A stretch of DNA of 64,000 bases from JBBECE01 sp964574935 (GTDB taxonomy: Bacteria; Pseudomonadota; Alphaproteobacteria; Rhizobiales; Devosiaceae): contig CAZNOZ010000008.1 of the NCBI GenBank assembly GCA_964574935.1, forward strand, positions 1 to 64,000, given 5' to 3'. The notes under the pieces are model-generated. The model worked only from the letters and a program-made list of their open reading frames with translations, searched no databases and was not told the origin of the DNA. The position numbers and the translations under genes are program-made. Of the stretch, positions 17,046-26,273 are shown piece after piece; within the stretch, counting starts at the first letter, position 1; each line of letters begins with the position of its first letter.

Positions 17046-17114
17046 AGCAAATTCGATATAGTGCCTCAGCCCCGAACGCGATAGTCCTCACTGCGGCCTG
17101 CCAGGGAGGCGCCG

Positions 17115-18434
17115 ATGATCATCGAGGAGCTCTTCAACCGCGCCAACATCGTGGATTTGAGCTTTTTCAATTTCCGCAACGCGATTACCGCCTGCTACTT
17201 CGCGGACCCGGACCTCAGGATCCTCAGGGTCAACGACAATTTCCGCTCCTTCTTCCCGGTGCTCGGCAACGTCTCCAACGCCTTCTTCCCCGACGTCCTC
17301 GAGCAGCTCGGCGTCGACGCCGGAACGATCGAGAATTTCGCCTCCCAGATCGCCGAGCACGGGCGGGTCTACATTCCCCAGATCCCCATCAAGATCGATG
17401 GCAAGGACTGCGTCTACTCGCTGTTGTCCACCCGCACCCAGGACCCCTCCTTCACCTATCTCAACGGCGTCCAGGGCCAGTTCATCGACCGCACCGCCGA
17501 ATGGGAGCTCAGGCGCGAACGCGAGGAACTGCTCGAGCAGAAGCTGCGCGACCGGGAACTGATCGAGGAAAAAACCCGCGAGCTCGAACGCATCGCCGAT
17601 CGGTTGGCCAAATATCTCAGCCCGCAGATCTATTCTTCGATCTTCTCCGGCAGATCCGAGGCCGCCGATCCCCTGGCGCGCAAGAACCTGACAATCTTCT
17701 TTTCCGATATCGAGAAGTTCACCGACATCACCGACGGCATGGAGCCCGAGCGGCTTTCGTTCTTCATCAACACCTACCTCTCCGAAATGTCGGACATCGC
17801 CATCGACTACGGCGGCACCATCGACAAGTTCATCGGCGACGCGATCCTGATCTTCTTTGGCGATCCCGATACCGAGGGCGACCGCGAAGACGCGCTCAAA
17901 TGCGCCCACATGGCGCTCAGAATGTGCGAGCGGGTCAAGGAGCTCGAACAGGTCTGGCACGAGAACGGCATCTCCAAGCCGCTCCGGGTCCGCATGGGCA
18001 TCGCGACCGGCTATTGCACCGTGGGGAATTTCGGCTCCGAGCACCGGCTCGAATACACCGTCCTGGGCTCGCCGGTGAATCTCGCCGCGCGCCTGCAGTC
18101 GGCCGCCGAGCCCGACACCGTCCTGCTCTCCGAAGACACCCATCTGCTGCTCGCCGATGCCGCCGAGTGCACGCAAATGCCGGACCTGAACCTGAAGGGC
18201 TTCATGCGCCCGGTTCCGAATTTCCGCCTCGAGTCCCTGCAGGATCGCGGAGAGCAGGGCGGCGGCGAAATGCGCCGCGTCGGCCGCCACGTGGCGGTTT
18301 CGATTCCCGACCGCCGCCGCATTCGCGAGGCGATCGAGGAGTTGCGCCGCATCGAGGAGGAGCTCGCCTCGCGGCTGCCCGCGGAATTCGAGGAGGCGGC
18401 ACCGGCCGCCGCGCCCCGCAAGCCCGAGGCTTAG
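17115..18434 (+). CDS. PAS-like sensor and class III adenylate/guanylate cyclase
   Basis: Cytoplasmic nucleotide cyclase of 439 aa. An N-terminal PAS-like region (~15-130) is followed by a coiled-coil linker (~135-168, rich in RE/EL) and the catalytic domain (~185-365). Metal-binding aspartates are in FFSDIEKFTDI and KFIGDAILIFFG; the transition-state Asn/Arg are in VNLAARLQ; the Lys of GGTIDKFIGD is the usual purine-contacting residue. A Glu/Arg-rich tail ends the protein. It lies on the opposite strand between the 6S RNA locus and zapA, interrupting their usual adjacency. Confidence 0.88.
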   Translation: MIIEELFNRANIVDLSFFNFRNAITACYFADPDLRILRVNDNFRSFFPVLGNVSNAFFPDVLEQLGVDAGTIENFASQIAEHGRVYIPQIPIKIDGKDCVYSLLSTRTQDPSFTYLNGVQGQFIDRTAEWELRREREELLEQKLRDRELIEEKTRELERIADRLAKYLSPQIYSSIFSGRSEAADPLARKNLTIFFSDIEKFTDITDGMEPERLSFFINTYLSEMSDIAIDYGGTIDKFIGDAILIFFGDPDTEGDREDALKCAHMALRMCERVKELEQVWHENGISKPLRVRMGIATGYCTVGNFGSEHRLEYTVLGSPVNLAARLQSAAEPDTVLLSEDTHLLLADAAECTQMPDLNLKGFMRPVPNFRLESLQDRGEQGGGEMRRVGRHVAVSIPDRRRIREAIEELRRIEEELASRLPAEFEEAAPAAAPRKPEA

Positions 18435-18471
18435 CGCACCAAACCCGCCGCCGTGCTCGGAAAATGCCGGG

Positions 18472-18846
18472 TCAGGCGCCGCCCACGCCGGCCTGTTCGA
18501 GTTCGCCCGCCAGCGTGTGGATGCGCTCGGCCAGCGCCGCGAACTGCCTGGCGTATTCGTTCTCCAGCTCGGCGTGCTCGCGGCCCATCGCCTCTCCGGC
18601 CTCGCCGAGGCCCTTGAGCTCGGCCTCCAGCTCGCCGACCCGGCGCTTGATCTCGTCAAGCTCGTCCATGGCCATGATGCCGGCCATCACCGCCAGCCTG
18701 GCGTCGCCGGCTTCCCGGTACTCGTTCTTCAATCCCTCGACAAAAACCCCGAACGACTTCGCCAGCTCCTGGACGTGGTCTTCCTGCCCGTCTTCGCACG
18801 CGATCCGGTAGCTGCGGCCGTTGACCTCGATGCTGACCTCCGCCAT
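18472..18846 (-). CDS. zapA: Cell division protein ZapA
   Basis: FtsZ-ring-associated protein that bundles FtsZ filaments. The N-terminal MAEVSIEVNGRSYRIACEDG and the LAKSFGVFVEGLK / DARLAVMAGIMAMDEL block match ZapA; a C-terminal coiled coil (~62-118) forms the dimer stalk. 124 aa. It follows the DUF4164 gene by 5 nt on the same strand; the two are a standard alphaproteobacterial pair next to tkt. Confidence 0.93.
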   Translation of the reverse strand: MAEVSIEVNGRSYRIACEDGQEDHVQELAKSFGVFVEGLKNEYREAGDARLAVMAGIMAMDELDEIKRRVGELEAELKGLGEAGEAMGREHAELENEYARQFAALAERIHTLAGELEQAGVGGA

Positions 18847-18851
18847 GGCGC

Positions 18852-19148
18852 TCAGCCCTCTTCCTTGCTCAGCGCGGCGCGCACTTTTTCCATCGCCGCT
18901 ATCAGCCGCCGGGAGACCTCGTCCGCCGTCTGATCGAGCCGGTTGGCGCGCGCCGTCATCCGTTCGAGGGCGTTGGCCAGTTGCGCGCGGTCATTGGCCA
19001 GCCGCTTGGCCTCCCGTTCGATCGCATCCAGACCGTCAAGGCGCTCGGCCGCACCGCGCACCCCTTGCTCCAGACGCTTGAGGGCGTCGTCGATTCCGGA
19101 CACCGCGGAATCCAGCGGGCTCGGTCCGGACTCCTCTTGCACCGCCAT
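18852..19148 (-). CDS. DUF4164 family coiled-coil protein
   Basis: Small (98 aa) predicted cytoplasmic coiled-coil protein, almost wholly heptad-like from ~17 to 92 (LDGLDAIEREAKRLANDRAQ). Function is unknown, but DUF4164 proteins sit beside zapA in many alphaproteobacteria and may act with it. ATG at 19148 is chosen because residues upstream of it are not family-like. It is divergent from tkt with a shared ~210-bp promoter region. Confidence 0.8.
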   Translation of the reverse strand: MAVQEESGPSPLDSAVSGIDDALKRLEQGVRGAAERLDGLDAIEREAKRLANDRAQLANALERMTARANRLDQTADEVSRRLIAAMEKVRAALSKEEG

Positions 19149-19358
19149 GCTCTCCGCTCCCGACCGGGATGATTCTGCCCCCTCGCTAGCTAAGCGTATG
19201 CGGCACTCGAAAAGCAACCGCGTTTGTGCCCGCCGGCACGCTCAGCGGTGGATTTGACTACGCACCAAGACCTGCTATTGCTGCCCGCCGGCCGACCCGA
19301 GCGATCCAGAAGCGGCCCCGAACCACCCCCGCACCGTTCCCACAATGGCAGTGACGCG

Positions 19359-21338
19359 ATGACCGATCGAGCCAAACACGACGCCATGGCCAATGCCATT
19401 CGCGCGCTCTCCATGGATGCCGTGGAAAAAGCGGCGAGCGGCCATCCCGGCCTGCCGATGGGCGCCGCCGACATCGCCACGGTGTTGTTCACCCGGGTCA
19501 TGAAGTTCGATCCGAAATCCCCCAAATGGCCCGACCGCGACCGGTTCGTTCTTTCCGCCGGCCACGGCTCGATGCTGCTGTATTCGAGCCTGTATCTGCT
19601 CGGCTACGAGGACATGACGATCGAGGAGATCGAGAACTTCCGGCAGCTCGACTCGAAGACCCCCGGCCATCCCGAATACTGGCTTTCCTCCGGCGTCGAG
19701 ACCACCACCGGCCCACTCGGCCAGGGTCTGGGCAATGCCGTCGGCATGGCCATCGCCGAAGAAAAGCTGCGCGCCGAGTTCGGACCGGAACTGGTCGATC
19801 ACTTCACCTTCGTGCTGGCCGGCGACGGCTGCCTGATGGAGGGCATTTCCCAGGAGGCGATCGCGCTCGCCGGCCACCAGAGACTGTCGAAGCTGATCGT
19901 GATCTGGGACAACAACTCGATCACGATCGACGGTCCGGTGTCGCTGTCGGACTCCACCGATCAGGAGGCCCGTTTCACCGCCAGCGGCTGGAACACAATC
20001 GCCATCGACGGCCACGACCCCGACGCCATCGCGGGCGCTTTGGAAGCCGCGAAGAGTTCCGACCGCCCGACCCTGATCGCCGCCAAGACCACGATCGGCT
20101 ACGGCGCCCCGCACAAGGCCGGCACCTCCAAGGTCCATGGCGCCGCCCTCGGCGCCGAGGAGGTGGCGGCGGCTCGCGAAGAACTCGGCTGGCCCTACCC
20201 GCCCTTCGAAATCCCCACCGAAATCCTCGACGACTGGCGGCTCGCCGGGCTCAGATCGACCAAGCAGCGCGTCGCCTGGCAGGAACGGCTCGCCGCCGCC
20301 GACGCCGACTTGAGGGGCGAGTTCGAGCGCCGCATCAACGCCGAGCTCAACACCGCCTTCGGCAAGTCCATCGACGAGCTCAAGCACAGGCTCGCCGACG
20401 AGCAGCCCAAGGCCGCCACCCGCGTCTCCTCGCAGAACGCCCTCGAAGTGATCAACGGCGCCCTGCCGGAAACCATCGGCGGGTCCGCCGATCTGACCGG
20501 CTCGAACAACACCAAAACCTCCCAGCTCGAGCCCTTCACCCCCGACGACCGCACCGGCCGCTACATCTATTTCGGCATCCGCGAGCATGCCATGGCGGCC
20601 GCCCTCAACGGCATGACCGCCCATGGCGGCCTCATCCCCTATGGCGGCTCGTTTCTCACCTTCACCGACTACTGCCGCCCCTCCATTCGCCTCGCCGCCC
20701 TGTCCGGTTTCCCTTCGATTTTCGTGATGACCCACGATTCGATCGGGCTGGGCGAGGACGGGCCCACCCACCAGCCCGTCGAGCATCTGGCGGCGCTGCG
20801 GGCGATGCCGGGCCTCACCGTCTACCGCCCCGCCGACGCCACCGAGACCGCCGAATGCTGGCAGCTGGCCATCGAGGATCGCGCCGGCCCCTCGGTCATC
20901 GCGCTGTCGCGGCAGGGGTTGCCGGCGCTGCGCAAGGAATATGTGGCCGACAATCTCAGCGCGCTCGGCGCCTACACCCTGACCGGCGACGCCGACGCCG
21001 AGGTCGTGTTCTTCGCCTCCGGCTCCGAACTGCACATCGCCGCCGCCGCCTGCGCCGAACTGGCCGGCCGCAAGATCGACGCCCGCGTCGTCTCGGTACC
21101 GAGCTTCGAGCGCTTCGCCGCCCAGTCCGAAGATTACCAGGCCGAAATCATCGCCGCCCCCAGGGCGCGGGTCGCCATCGAAGCCGGAGTTGAAATGGGC
21201 TGGTGCCGCTTCATCGGCGACACCGGCCGGTTTGTGGGCATGCAAGGGTTCGGCAAGAGCGCCCCGGCGCCGGCCCTCTACGAGCATTTCGGAATCACCG
21301 TCGACGCCGCCGTTGATGCGGCCCTCGCCCAACTGTAA
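19359..21338 (+). CDS. tkt: Transketolase
   Basis: ThDP-dependent enzyme moving two-carbon units in the pentose phosphate or Calvin-type pathways. N-terminal SGHPGLPMGAADIATVLF, the ThDP motif GDGCLMEGISQEA ... DNNSITIDG and the C-terminal Pyr-domain IREHAMAAALNGMT and THDSIGLGEDGPTHQPVEH are all present. 659 aa is normal. ATG at 19359 is favoured over upstream in-frame codons by homology. First gene of a tkt-gap-pgk-fba run. Confidence 0.97.
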   Translation: MTDRAKHDAMANAIRALSMDAVEKAASGHPGLPMGAADIATVLFTRVMKFDPKSPKWPDRDRFVLSAGHGSMLLYSSLYLLGYEDMTIEEIENFRQLDSKTPGHPEYWLSSGVETTTGPLGQGLGNAVGMAIAEEKLRAEFGPELVDHFTFVLAGDGCLMEGISQEAIALAGHQRLSKLIVIWDNNSITIDGPVSLSDSTDQEARFTASGWNTIAIDGHDPDAIAGALEAAKSSDRPTLIAAKTTIGYGAPHKAGTSKVHGAALGAEEVAAAREELGWPYPPFEIPTEILDDWRLAGLRSTKQRVAWQERLAAADADLRGEFERRINAELNTAFGKSIDELKHRLADEQPKAATRVSSQNALEVINGALPETIGGSADLTGSNNTKTSQLEPFTPDDRTGRYIYFGIREHAMAAALNGMTAHGGLIPYGGSFLTFTDYCRPSIRLAALSGFPSIFVMTHDSIGLGEDGPTHQPVEHLAALRAMPGLTVYRPADATETAECWQLAIEDRAGPSVIALSRQGLPALRKEYVADNLSALGAYTLTGDADAEVVFFASGSELHIAAAACAELAGRKIDARVVSVPSFERFAAQSEDYQAEIIAAPRARVAIEAGVEMGWCRFIGDTGRFVGMQGFGKSAPAPALYEHFGITVDAAVDAALAQL

Positions 21339-21391
21339 AAGGCCTCCAGGCACATTCTGAGGCCCTCAGGCCACGATCCACGGAGTCTCCC

Positions 21392-22399
21392 ATGCCCACA
21401 CGCGTGGCGATCAACGGCTTTGGCCGCATTGGACGCAACATCGTGCGCGCCATTTTCGAATCCGGCCGCACCGACATCGAAGTGGTGGCGCTCAACGATC
21501 TCGGCCCGGTCGAGACCAACGCCCACCTCATCCGCTACGATTCGGTGCACGGCAAGTTCCCCGGCGAGGTCACCGTCAAGGGCGACTCGATCGATATCGG
21601 GCGCGGCCCCATCAAGGCGCTTGCCGAGCGCGACCCCGCGGCCCTTCCCTGGGCCGAACTCGGCGTCGAGATCGCGCTCGAATGCACCGGCCGCTTCACC
21701 GCCCGCGACCAGGCCGCCGCCCATCTCGAGGCCGGCGCCGCCCGCACCATCGTCTCCGCGCCGTCCAAGGGCGCCGACATCACCGTCGTCTACGGCGTCA
21801 ACCACGCCGACATAAGTGCCGAGCACAAGGTGATCTCCTGCGGCTCGTGCACCACCAACTGCCTGGTGCCGGTCGCCAAGGTCCTCAACGACGCCTTCGG
21901 CATCGAGATGGGCTACATGACCACCATCCATTCCTATACCGGCGACCAGCCGACCCTCGACACGCTGCACAAGGACCTCTACCGGGCCCGCGCCGCCGCC
22001 ATGTCGATGATCCCCACCTCGACCGGGGCCGCCCGCGCCGTCGGCATCGTCCTGCCCGAACTCGCCGGCAAGCTCGATGGCTCGGCGATCCGGGTTCCGA
22101 CCCCCAACGTCTCGGCCGTCGACTTCAAGTTCGTCGCCGCCCGCGACGTCACCGTCGAGGCGGTCAACGACGCGGTCAAAGCCGCCGCCGAGGGCGCGCT
22201 CAAGGGTATCCTCGACTACGACCCCGAGCCCAAGGTCTCGATCGATTTCAACCACGACCCGCATTCGTCGAACTTCGCCGCCGCCCAGACCAAGGTGATC
22301 TCCAACCGCCTGGTCCGCGTGATGAGCTGGTATGACAACGAATGGGGCTTCTCCAACCGCATGGCCGACGTCGCCGTCGCGGTCGGCAAGACCCTCTGA
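21392..22399 (+). CDS. gap: Glyceraldehyde-3-phosphate dehydrogenase (type I)
   Basis: Oxidises GAP to 1,3-bisphosphoglycerate with NAD(P). The N-terminal Rossmann start RVAINGFGRIGRN, the catalytic Cys153 in SCGSCTTNCL, SYTGDQPTLD and the C-terminal SWYDNEWGFSNRM are intact. 335 aa. A GGAG site lies 6-7 nt before the ATG. pgk begins 8 nt downstream, indicating co-transcription. Confidence 0.98.
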   Translation: MPTRVAINGFGRIGRNIVRAIFESGRTDIEVVALNDLGPVETNAHLIRYDSVHGKFPGEVTVKGDSIDIGRGPIKALAERDPAALPWAELGVEIALECTGRFTARDQAAAHLEAGAARTIVSAPSKGADITVVYGVNHADISAEHKVISCGSCTTNCLVPVAKVLNDAFGIEMGYMTTIHSYTGDQPTLDTLHKDLYRARAAAMSMIPTSTGAARAVGIVLPELAGKLDGSAIRVPTPNVSAVDFKFVAARDVTVEAVNDAVKAAAEGALKGILDYDPEPKVSIDFNHDPHSSNFAAAQTKVISNRLVRVMSWYDNEWGFSNRMADVAVAVGKTL

Positions 22400-22407
22400 C
22401 CGCCGCC

Positions 22408-23610
22408 ATGCCGGACTTCCGCACCCTCGACGATTTCGATCTGCACGGCAAAACCGTTCTCGTGCGGGCCGACTTCAACGTCCCGGTCGAGGCCGGCAAA
22501 GTCACCGATCTGACCCGCATCGAGCGCTCGCTGCCGACCATCCAGGCAATCTCCGGGGCCGGCGGCAAGACGGTGATCCTGAGCCATTTCGGCCGCCCCA
22601 AGGGCGCCCCGGACCCGGAATTTTCGCTCGCCACGGTCCTGCCCGCCCTCAACAAGGCGCTCGGCCGCAAGGCGATCTTCGTCGACACCGACTGGAACGA
22701 CCTCGCCGCCGCCAAAATGGCAATCGCCGACGCCGAGCCGAGCGCCGTGATCTTGTTGCAGAACACGCGCTTTCACCCCGGCGAGACGAACAACGACCCC
22801 GACCTCGCCGCCCGCATGGCGTCCCTGGGCGACATCTACGTCAACGACGCCTTTTCCGCCGCCCACCGGGCCCACGCCTCCACCGAAGCGATCGCCCATC
22901 TTCTGCCGGCCGCCGCCGGCCGCGCCATGCAGGCCGAGCTCGAGGCGCTGGAGGCCGGCCTCGGCCATCCGAAAAAGCCGGTCATCGCCATCGTCGGCGG
23001 CGCCAAGGTGTCCACCAAGATCGCCGTGCTCGAGCACCTTGTCGAAAAGGTCGAGGCGCTGGTCATCGGTGGCGGCATGGCCAACACCTTCCTGTTTGCC
23101 GAGGGCATCGGCATTGGCCGCTCGCTGTGCGAGAAGGACCAGGCGGATGTCGCCCGGCGCATCTACGACCGCGCCGCCGAACTCAACTGCGCCATCATCC
23201 TGCCGGTGGACGGGGTGGTCGCCTGGCACCTCGAGGCCGGCGCCCCCAGCCGCGTCTACGGCATCGAGGCGATCGACGGCGACGGCATGGTTGTCGACGT
23301 CGGCCCGCATTCGATCGATCGCATCAGGGGCGCCATCGACGAGGCGGCGACCCTCGTGTGGAACGGCCCCCTGGGGGTCTTCGAAATGCCCCCCTTCGAC
23401 GCCGCCACTCTCGATATCGCCCGCTACGCCGCCGCCCGCACCAGGGCCGGCAAGCTGGTCTCGGTGGCCGGGGGCGGCGACACCGTCGCCGCCCTCGCCC
23501 GGGCCGGCGTCACCGAGGATTTCACCTATGTTTCGGCCGCCGGCGGCGCCTTCCTGGAATGGATGGAGGGCCGCCCGCTGCCCGGCGTCGAGGCGCTGAA
23601 AACCGCATAG
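22408..23610 (+). CDS. pgk: Phosphoglycerate kinase
   Basis: Transfers the acyl phosphate of 1,3-bisphosphoglycerate to ADP. Substrate-binding VLVRADFNVP (~17-26) and SHFGRPKG (~58) lie in the N-lobe, VNDAFSAAHRAHAS and GGAKVSTKI further on, and the C-lobe nucleotide motif SVAGGGDTVAAL near the end. 400 aa. Start ATG at 22408; the next gene fba starts 11 nt after the stop. Confidence 0.97.
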   Translation: MPDFRTLDDFDLHGKTVLVRADFNVPVEAGKVTDLTRIERSLPTIQAISGAGGKTVILSHFGRPKGAPDPEFSLATVLPALNKALGRKAIFVDTDWNDLAAAKMAIADAEPSAVILLQNTRFHPGETNNDPDLAARMASLGDIYVNDAFSAAHRAHASTEAIAHLLPAAAGRAMQAELEALEAGLGHPKKPVIAIVGGAKVSTKIAVLEHLVEKVEALVIGGGMANTFLFAEGIGIGRSLCEKDQADVARRIYDRAAELNCAIILPVDGVVAWHLEAGAPSRVYGIEAIDGDGMVVDVGPHSIDRIRGAIDEAATLVWNGPLGVFEMPPFDAATLDIARYAAARTRAGKLVSVAGGGDTVAALARAGVTEDFTYVSAAGGAFLEWMEGRPLPGVEALKTA

Positions 23611-23621
23611 GGTTCGAACCG

Positions 23622-24527
23622 ATGTCCCAGACCGCCGCCATTCTCGACAACTACGCCGGCGAAAGCCCCGGCCTCATCGCCAATCTCGCCCGGTTCCTCA
23701 ACGCCGGGGCGCTGGCCGGCACCGGCAAGCTCGTCATCCTGCCCGTCGATCAGGGGGTCGAACACGGCCCCGGCGCCTCCTTCGCCCCCAATCCCGACGG
23801 CTACGACCCCGCCTATCACGTCCAGCTGGCCATCGACGGGGGCCTCAGCGGTTTCGCCTGCCCGCTCGGCATGATGGAGGTGTGCGCCCCGCTCGCCCTC
23901 GACCGCGTCCCGCGCCTCTTGAAGCTCAACTCCGCCACTGTGCTCACCAAAGTCCAGGACCAGTCGATCATGGCCTCCCCCCGCGACGCCCTGCGCCTGG
24001 GCTGCCAAGGGATCGGGCTGACCATCTATCCGGGTGCCGACAAGTTCGAGGAGATGCTCGAGGAAGCCCGCGAACTGGTCGCCGAGGCCCGCGCCCTTTC
24101 CCTGCCGACCTTCATCTGGGCCTATCCGCGCGGCGGCACCCTGACCAAGGACGGCGAGACCGCCCTCGACGTGAGCGCCTATGCGGCCTATGTCGCCGCT
24201 TCCGTCGGCGCCCATGTCATCAAGCTCAAGCCGCCCACCGCCCATATCGAGCTCACCAACGCCGGCCCGGCCTATGCCGACTGGGCGCCGAACTCGACCC
24301 TCCCCGAGCGTATCGCGCACATTCGACAGGCCGCCTATGCCGGCCGGCGGATCGTCATTTTCTCCGGTGGCGCCCGCAAGGACGACGCCGCGCTGCTCGA
24401 GGAGGTCGCCGCCATCCACCAGGGCGGCGGCTTCGGCTCGATCATCGGCCGCAACGTCTTCCAGCGTCCGCGCGCCGAAGCCCTGGCGCTCATCGGCAAG
24501 ATCATCGCCATCTACGCCGCGTCCTGA
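23622..24527 (+). CDS. Class I fructose-bisphosphate aldolase, DhnA/FbaB type
   Basis: Schiff-base aldolase of the archaeal-type DhnA family, 301 aa. Visible are LPVDQGVEHGPGASFAPN, the probable Schiff-base Lys in HVIKLKPPT (about residue 201) and the phosphate-binding FSGGARKDD and GGGFGSIIGRN at the end. There are no class II zinc ligands. This family is the standard glycolytic aldolase in several Hyphomicrobiales next to pgk. The call is firm for the fold and strong for the reaction, given the neighbours. Confidence 0.92.
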   Translation: MSQTAAILDNYAGESPGLIANLARFLNAGALAGTGKLVILPVDQGVEHGPGASFAPNPDGYDPAYHVQLAIDGGLSGFACPLGMMEVCAPLALDRVPRLLKLNSATVLTKVQDQSIMASPRDALRLGCQGIGLTIYPGADKFEEMLEEARELVAEARALSLPTFIWAYPRGGTLTKDGETALDVSAYAAYVAASVGAHVIKLKPPTAHIELTNAGPAYADWAPNSTLPERIAHIRQAAYAGRRIVIFSGGARKDDAALLEEVAAIHQGGGFGSIIGRNVFQRPRAEALALIGKIIAIYAAS

Positions 24528-24621
24528 GCGCGCCGCTGCCCGGGCTCACCGCGCCGGCCCCTTGCGCGGGGACCTTTTGTCGCCCAATTTCGACCGCAAA
24601 TAGCGCGCTTCGGGGGCCGTC

Positions 24622-25236
24622 ATGCAGCCTGAGCTCTATCTGATCACCCCGCCCGATCCCGGCGCCGACTTCGCCGACGCATTTGATTCCGCCCTCGGCG
24701 CGGCGCCGGTCGCCGCCTGCCTCATCCAGCGCGGCGCCTCCGACCCGGCCGCTTACGAAGCGCGCGCCAGAGCGCTCATCCCCATCGCCCAGCGCCACGG
24801 CGCCGCCGCCCTCCTCGACAACGCGCCGGACCTGGCCCGGACCCTGGCCGCTGACGGGGTGCATGTGAGCGGCGGCATTGACGCGGTCAAATCCGCGATC
24901 TCTTCCCTCAAACCCGACCTCATCGTCGGGGCCGGCGCCATCGCCAGCCGCCACGACGCCATGCAGGCCGCCGAGGCGGGCGCCGATTACGTCTTCTTCG
25001 GCTCCCTGGGCACCGCCCCCGCCGACGAGAAACTGCGCGAGATCGCCCGCTGGTGGGTCGAGGCCGTCGAAGTCCCGGCCGTCTTCTTCGCCGGTGACGC
25101 CGGCGACGCCGGCCCCGGCCCCGACGACCCGCAATGCGAGTTCGTCGCCCTGCGCGGCTCGGTCTGGGACGCCCCCGGCGGTCCCGCCACCGCCCTCGCC
25201 GCGTTCGCCAGAACCGGCCGCCGGGGGGCCGCATGA
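24622..25236 (+). CDS. Thiamine-phosphate synthase-like protein (ThiE/TenI fold)
   Basis: TIM-barrel protein of 204 aa with ThiE-like strands: ACLIQRG (~33-39), LLDNAPDLARTLAADGVHVSGG (~56-78 region), IVGAGAIASRHDAMQAAEAG and ADYVFFGSLG. The usual ThiE signatures are altered: QLRxK reads LIQRG and GVHLGQxD reads GVHVSGGID. It may be a divergent thiamine phosphate synthase or a TenI-like relative without that activity. It sits 94 bp after fba and overlaps the Sel1 gene by 4 nt. Confidence 0.7.
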   Translation: MQPELYLITPPDPGADFADAFDSALGAAPVAACLIQRGASDPAAYEARARALIPIAQRHGAAALLDNAPDLARTLAADGVHVSGGIDAVKSAISSLKPDLIVGAGAIASRHDAMQAAEAGADYVFFGSLGTAPADEKLREIARWWVEAVEVPAVFFAGDAGDAGPGPDDPQCEFVALRGSVWDAPGGPATALAAFARTGRRGAA

Positions 25237-26273
25237 ACCGGCCCGCCTCCCTTCTGGTTGCCGCGGCCCTGGTGGCCGGCCCCGCCCTTGCCCAACGGGC
25301 GACCGAGCCGCCGCCGCCCCTGCCGGTCGCCACCGGCTCCGAGCAGACCGACCAGGCCCTCGACATCTCGCGCCGGTTCTTCGGCCCCCAGCTGCCTGTT
25401 GACGAGGCCTTCGGCGCCTATCAGCGCGGCTACTATCTGACCGCCCTCGCCCTCGCCCTGCCCCGCGCCGAGGCCGACGACGCCGCGGCCCAGACCTTGA
25501 TCGGCGAATTGTATGCCAACGGCCTGGGGGTGCCCGAAAACGCCGCCCGCGCCTCCTCTTGGTACGCGCTTGCCGACAAGAACGGCGACATCCGGGCCAC
25601 CTTCCGCCTCGCCATGGCCTACCAGCAGGGCAACGGTGTGCCGCAGAATCGCGAGCGCGCCGCCGAACTCATCGAGAAGGCCGCCGCCGCCGGGCATCTG
25701 GGCGCCAAATACAACCTGGCGTTGCTTTACATCGAGGGCCGCTATGTCGCCCCCGACACCAACCGCGCCGCCGAGCTGCTGCGCGAGACCGCCGAGGCCG
25801 GGCTCGCCGCGGCGCAGTACGACTATGGGACGCTGCTCATGCAGGGCGCCGGCGTGCCACCCGATCCCGATCAGGGCGCCCGCTATATCGGCCTTGCCGC
25901 CGCCAGCGGCGACATCGCCGCCCAGATCGAATACGCGACCCTGCTCTATCTCGGCCGGGGCGTGCCGAAGAGCCCCGCGCTCGCCGCCGTGTGGTATCGC
26001 GCCGCCGCCGAGACCGGCAATCCGGTCGCCCAGGTGCGCCTGGCCAAGCTCCTCGCAGCCGGCGACGGGGTCGAGCGCGATCTCGTCGAGGCCGCCATGT
26101 GGCGGTCCCTGGCCCGCCGCCAGGGTTTGGTCGACGACAAGCTCAACGCGGCCCTGGCATCTCTGAGCCCCGAAGAGGAAGCCCGCGCCGAGGAACGCGC
26201 CCGTTTCTGGCCCAACCGCCCGCCGCTCAACACCACCGCCTCCGGCAACACCGCGCCGGCGCCCTCCGGCTAG
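25233..26273 (+). CDS. Secreted Sel1-like repeat protein
   Basis: 346-aa protein with a Sec signal peptide (~1-21, ending ALAQ) and about six Sel1-like repeats (~85-310), for example AAQTLIGELYANGLGVPENA and ATFRLAMAYQQGNGVPQNRE. These alpha-helical solenoids mediate protein contacts, often in the envelope. The Pro-rich C-terminal tail is low complexity. The ATG overlaps the stop of the ThiE-like gene (ATGA). Specific role unknown. Confidence 0.85.
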   Translation: MNRPASLLVAAALVAGPALAQRATEPPPPLPVATGSEQTDQALDISRRFFGPQLPVDEAFGAYQRGYYLTALALALPRAEADDAAAQTLIGELYANGLGVPENAARASSWYALADKNGDIRATFRLAMAYQQGNGVPQNRERAAELIEKAAAAGHLGAKYNLALLYIEGRYVAPDTNRAAELLRETAEAGLAAAQYDYGTLLMQGAGVPPDPDQGARYIGLAAASGDIAAQIEYATLLYLGRGVPKSPALAAVWYRAAAETGNPVAQVRLAKLLAAGDGVERDLVEAAMWRSLARRQGLVDDKLNAALASLSPEEEARAEERARFWPNRPPLNTTASGNTAPAPSG

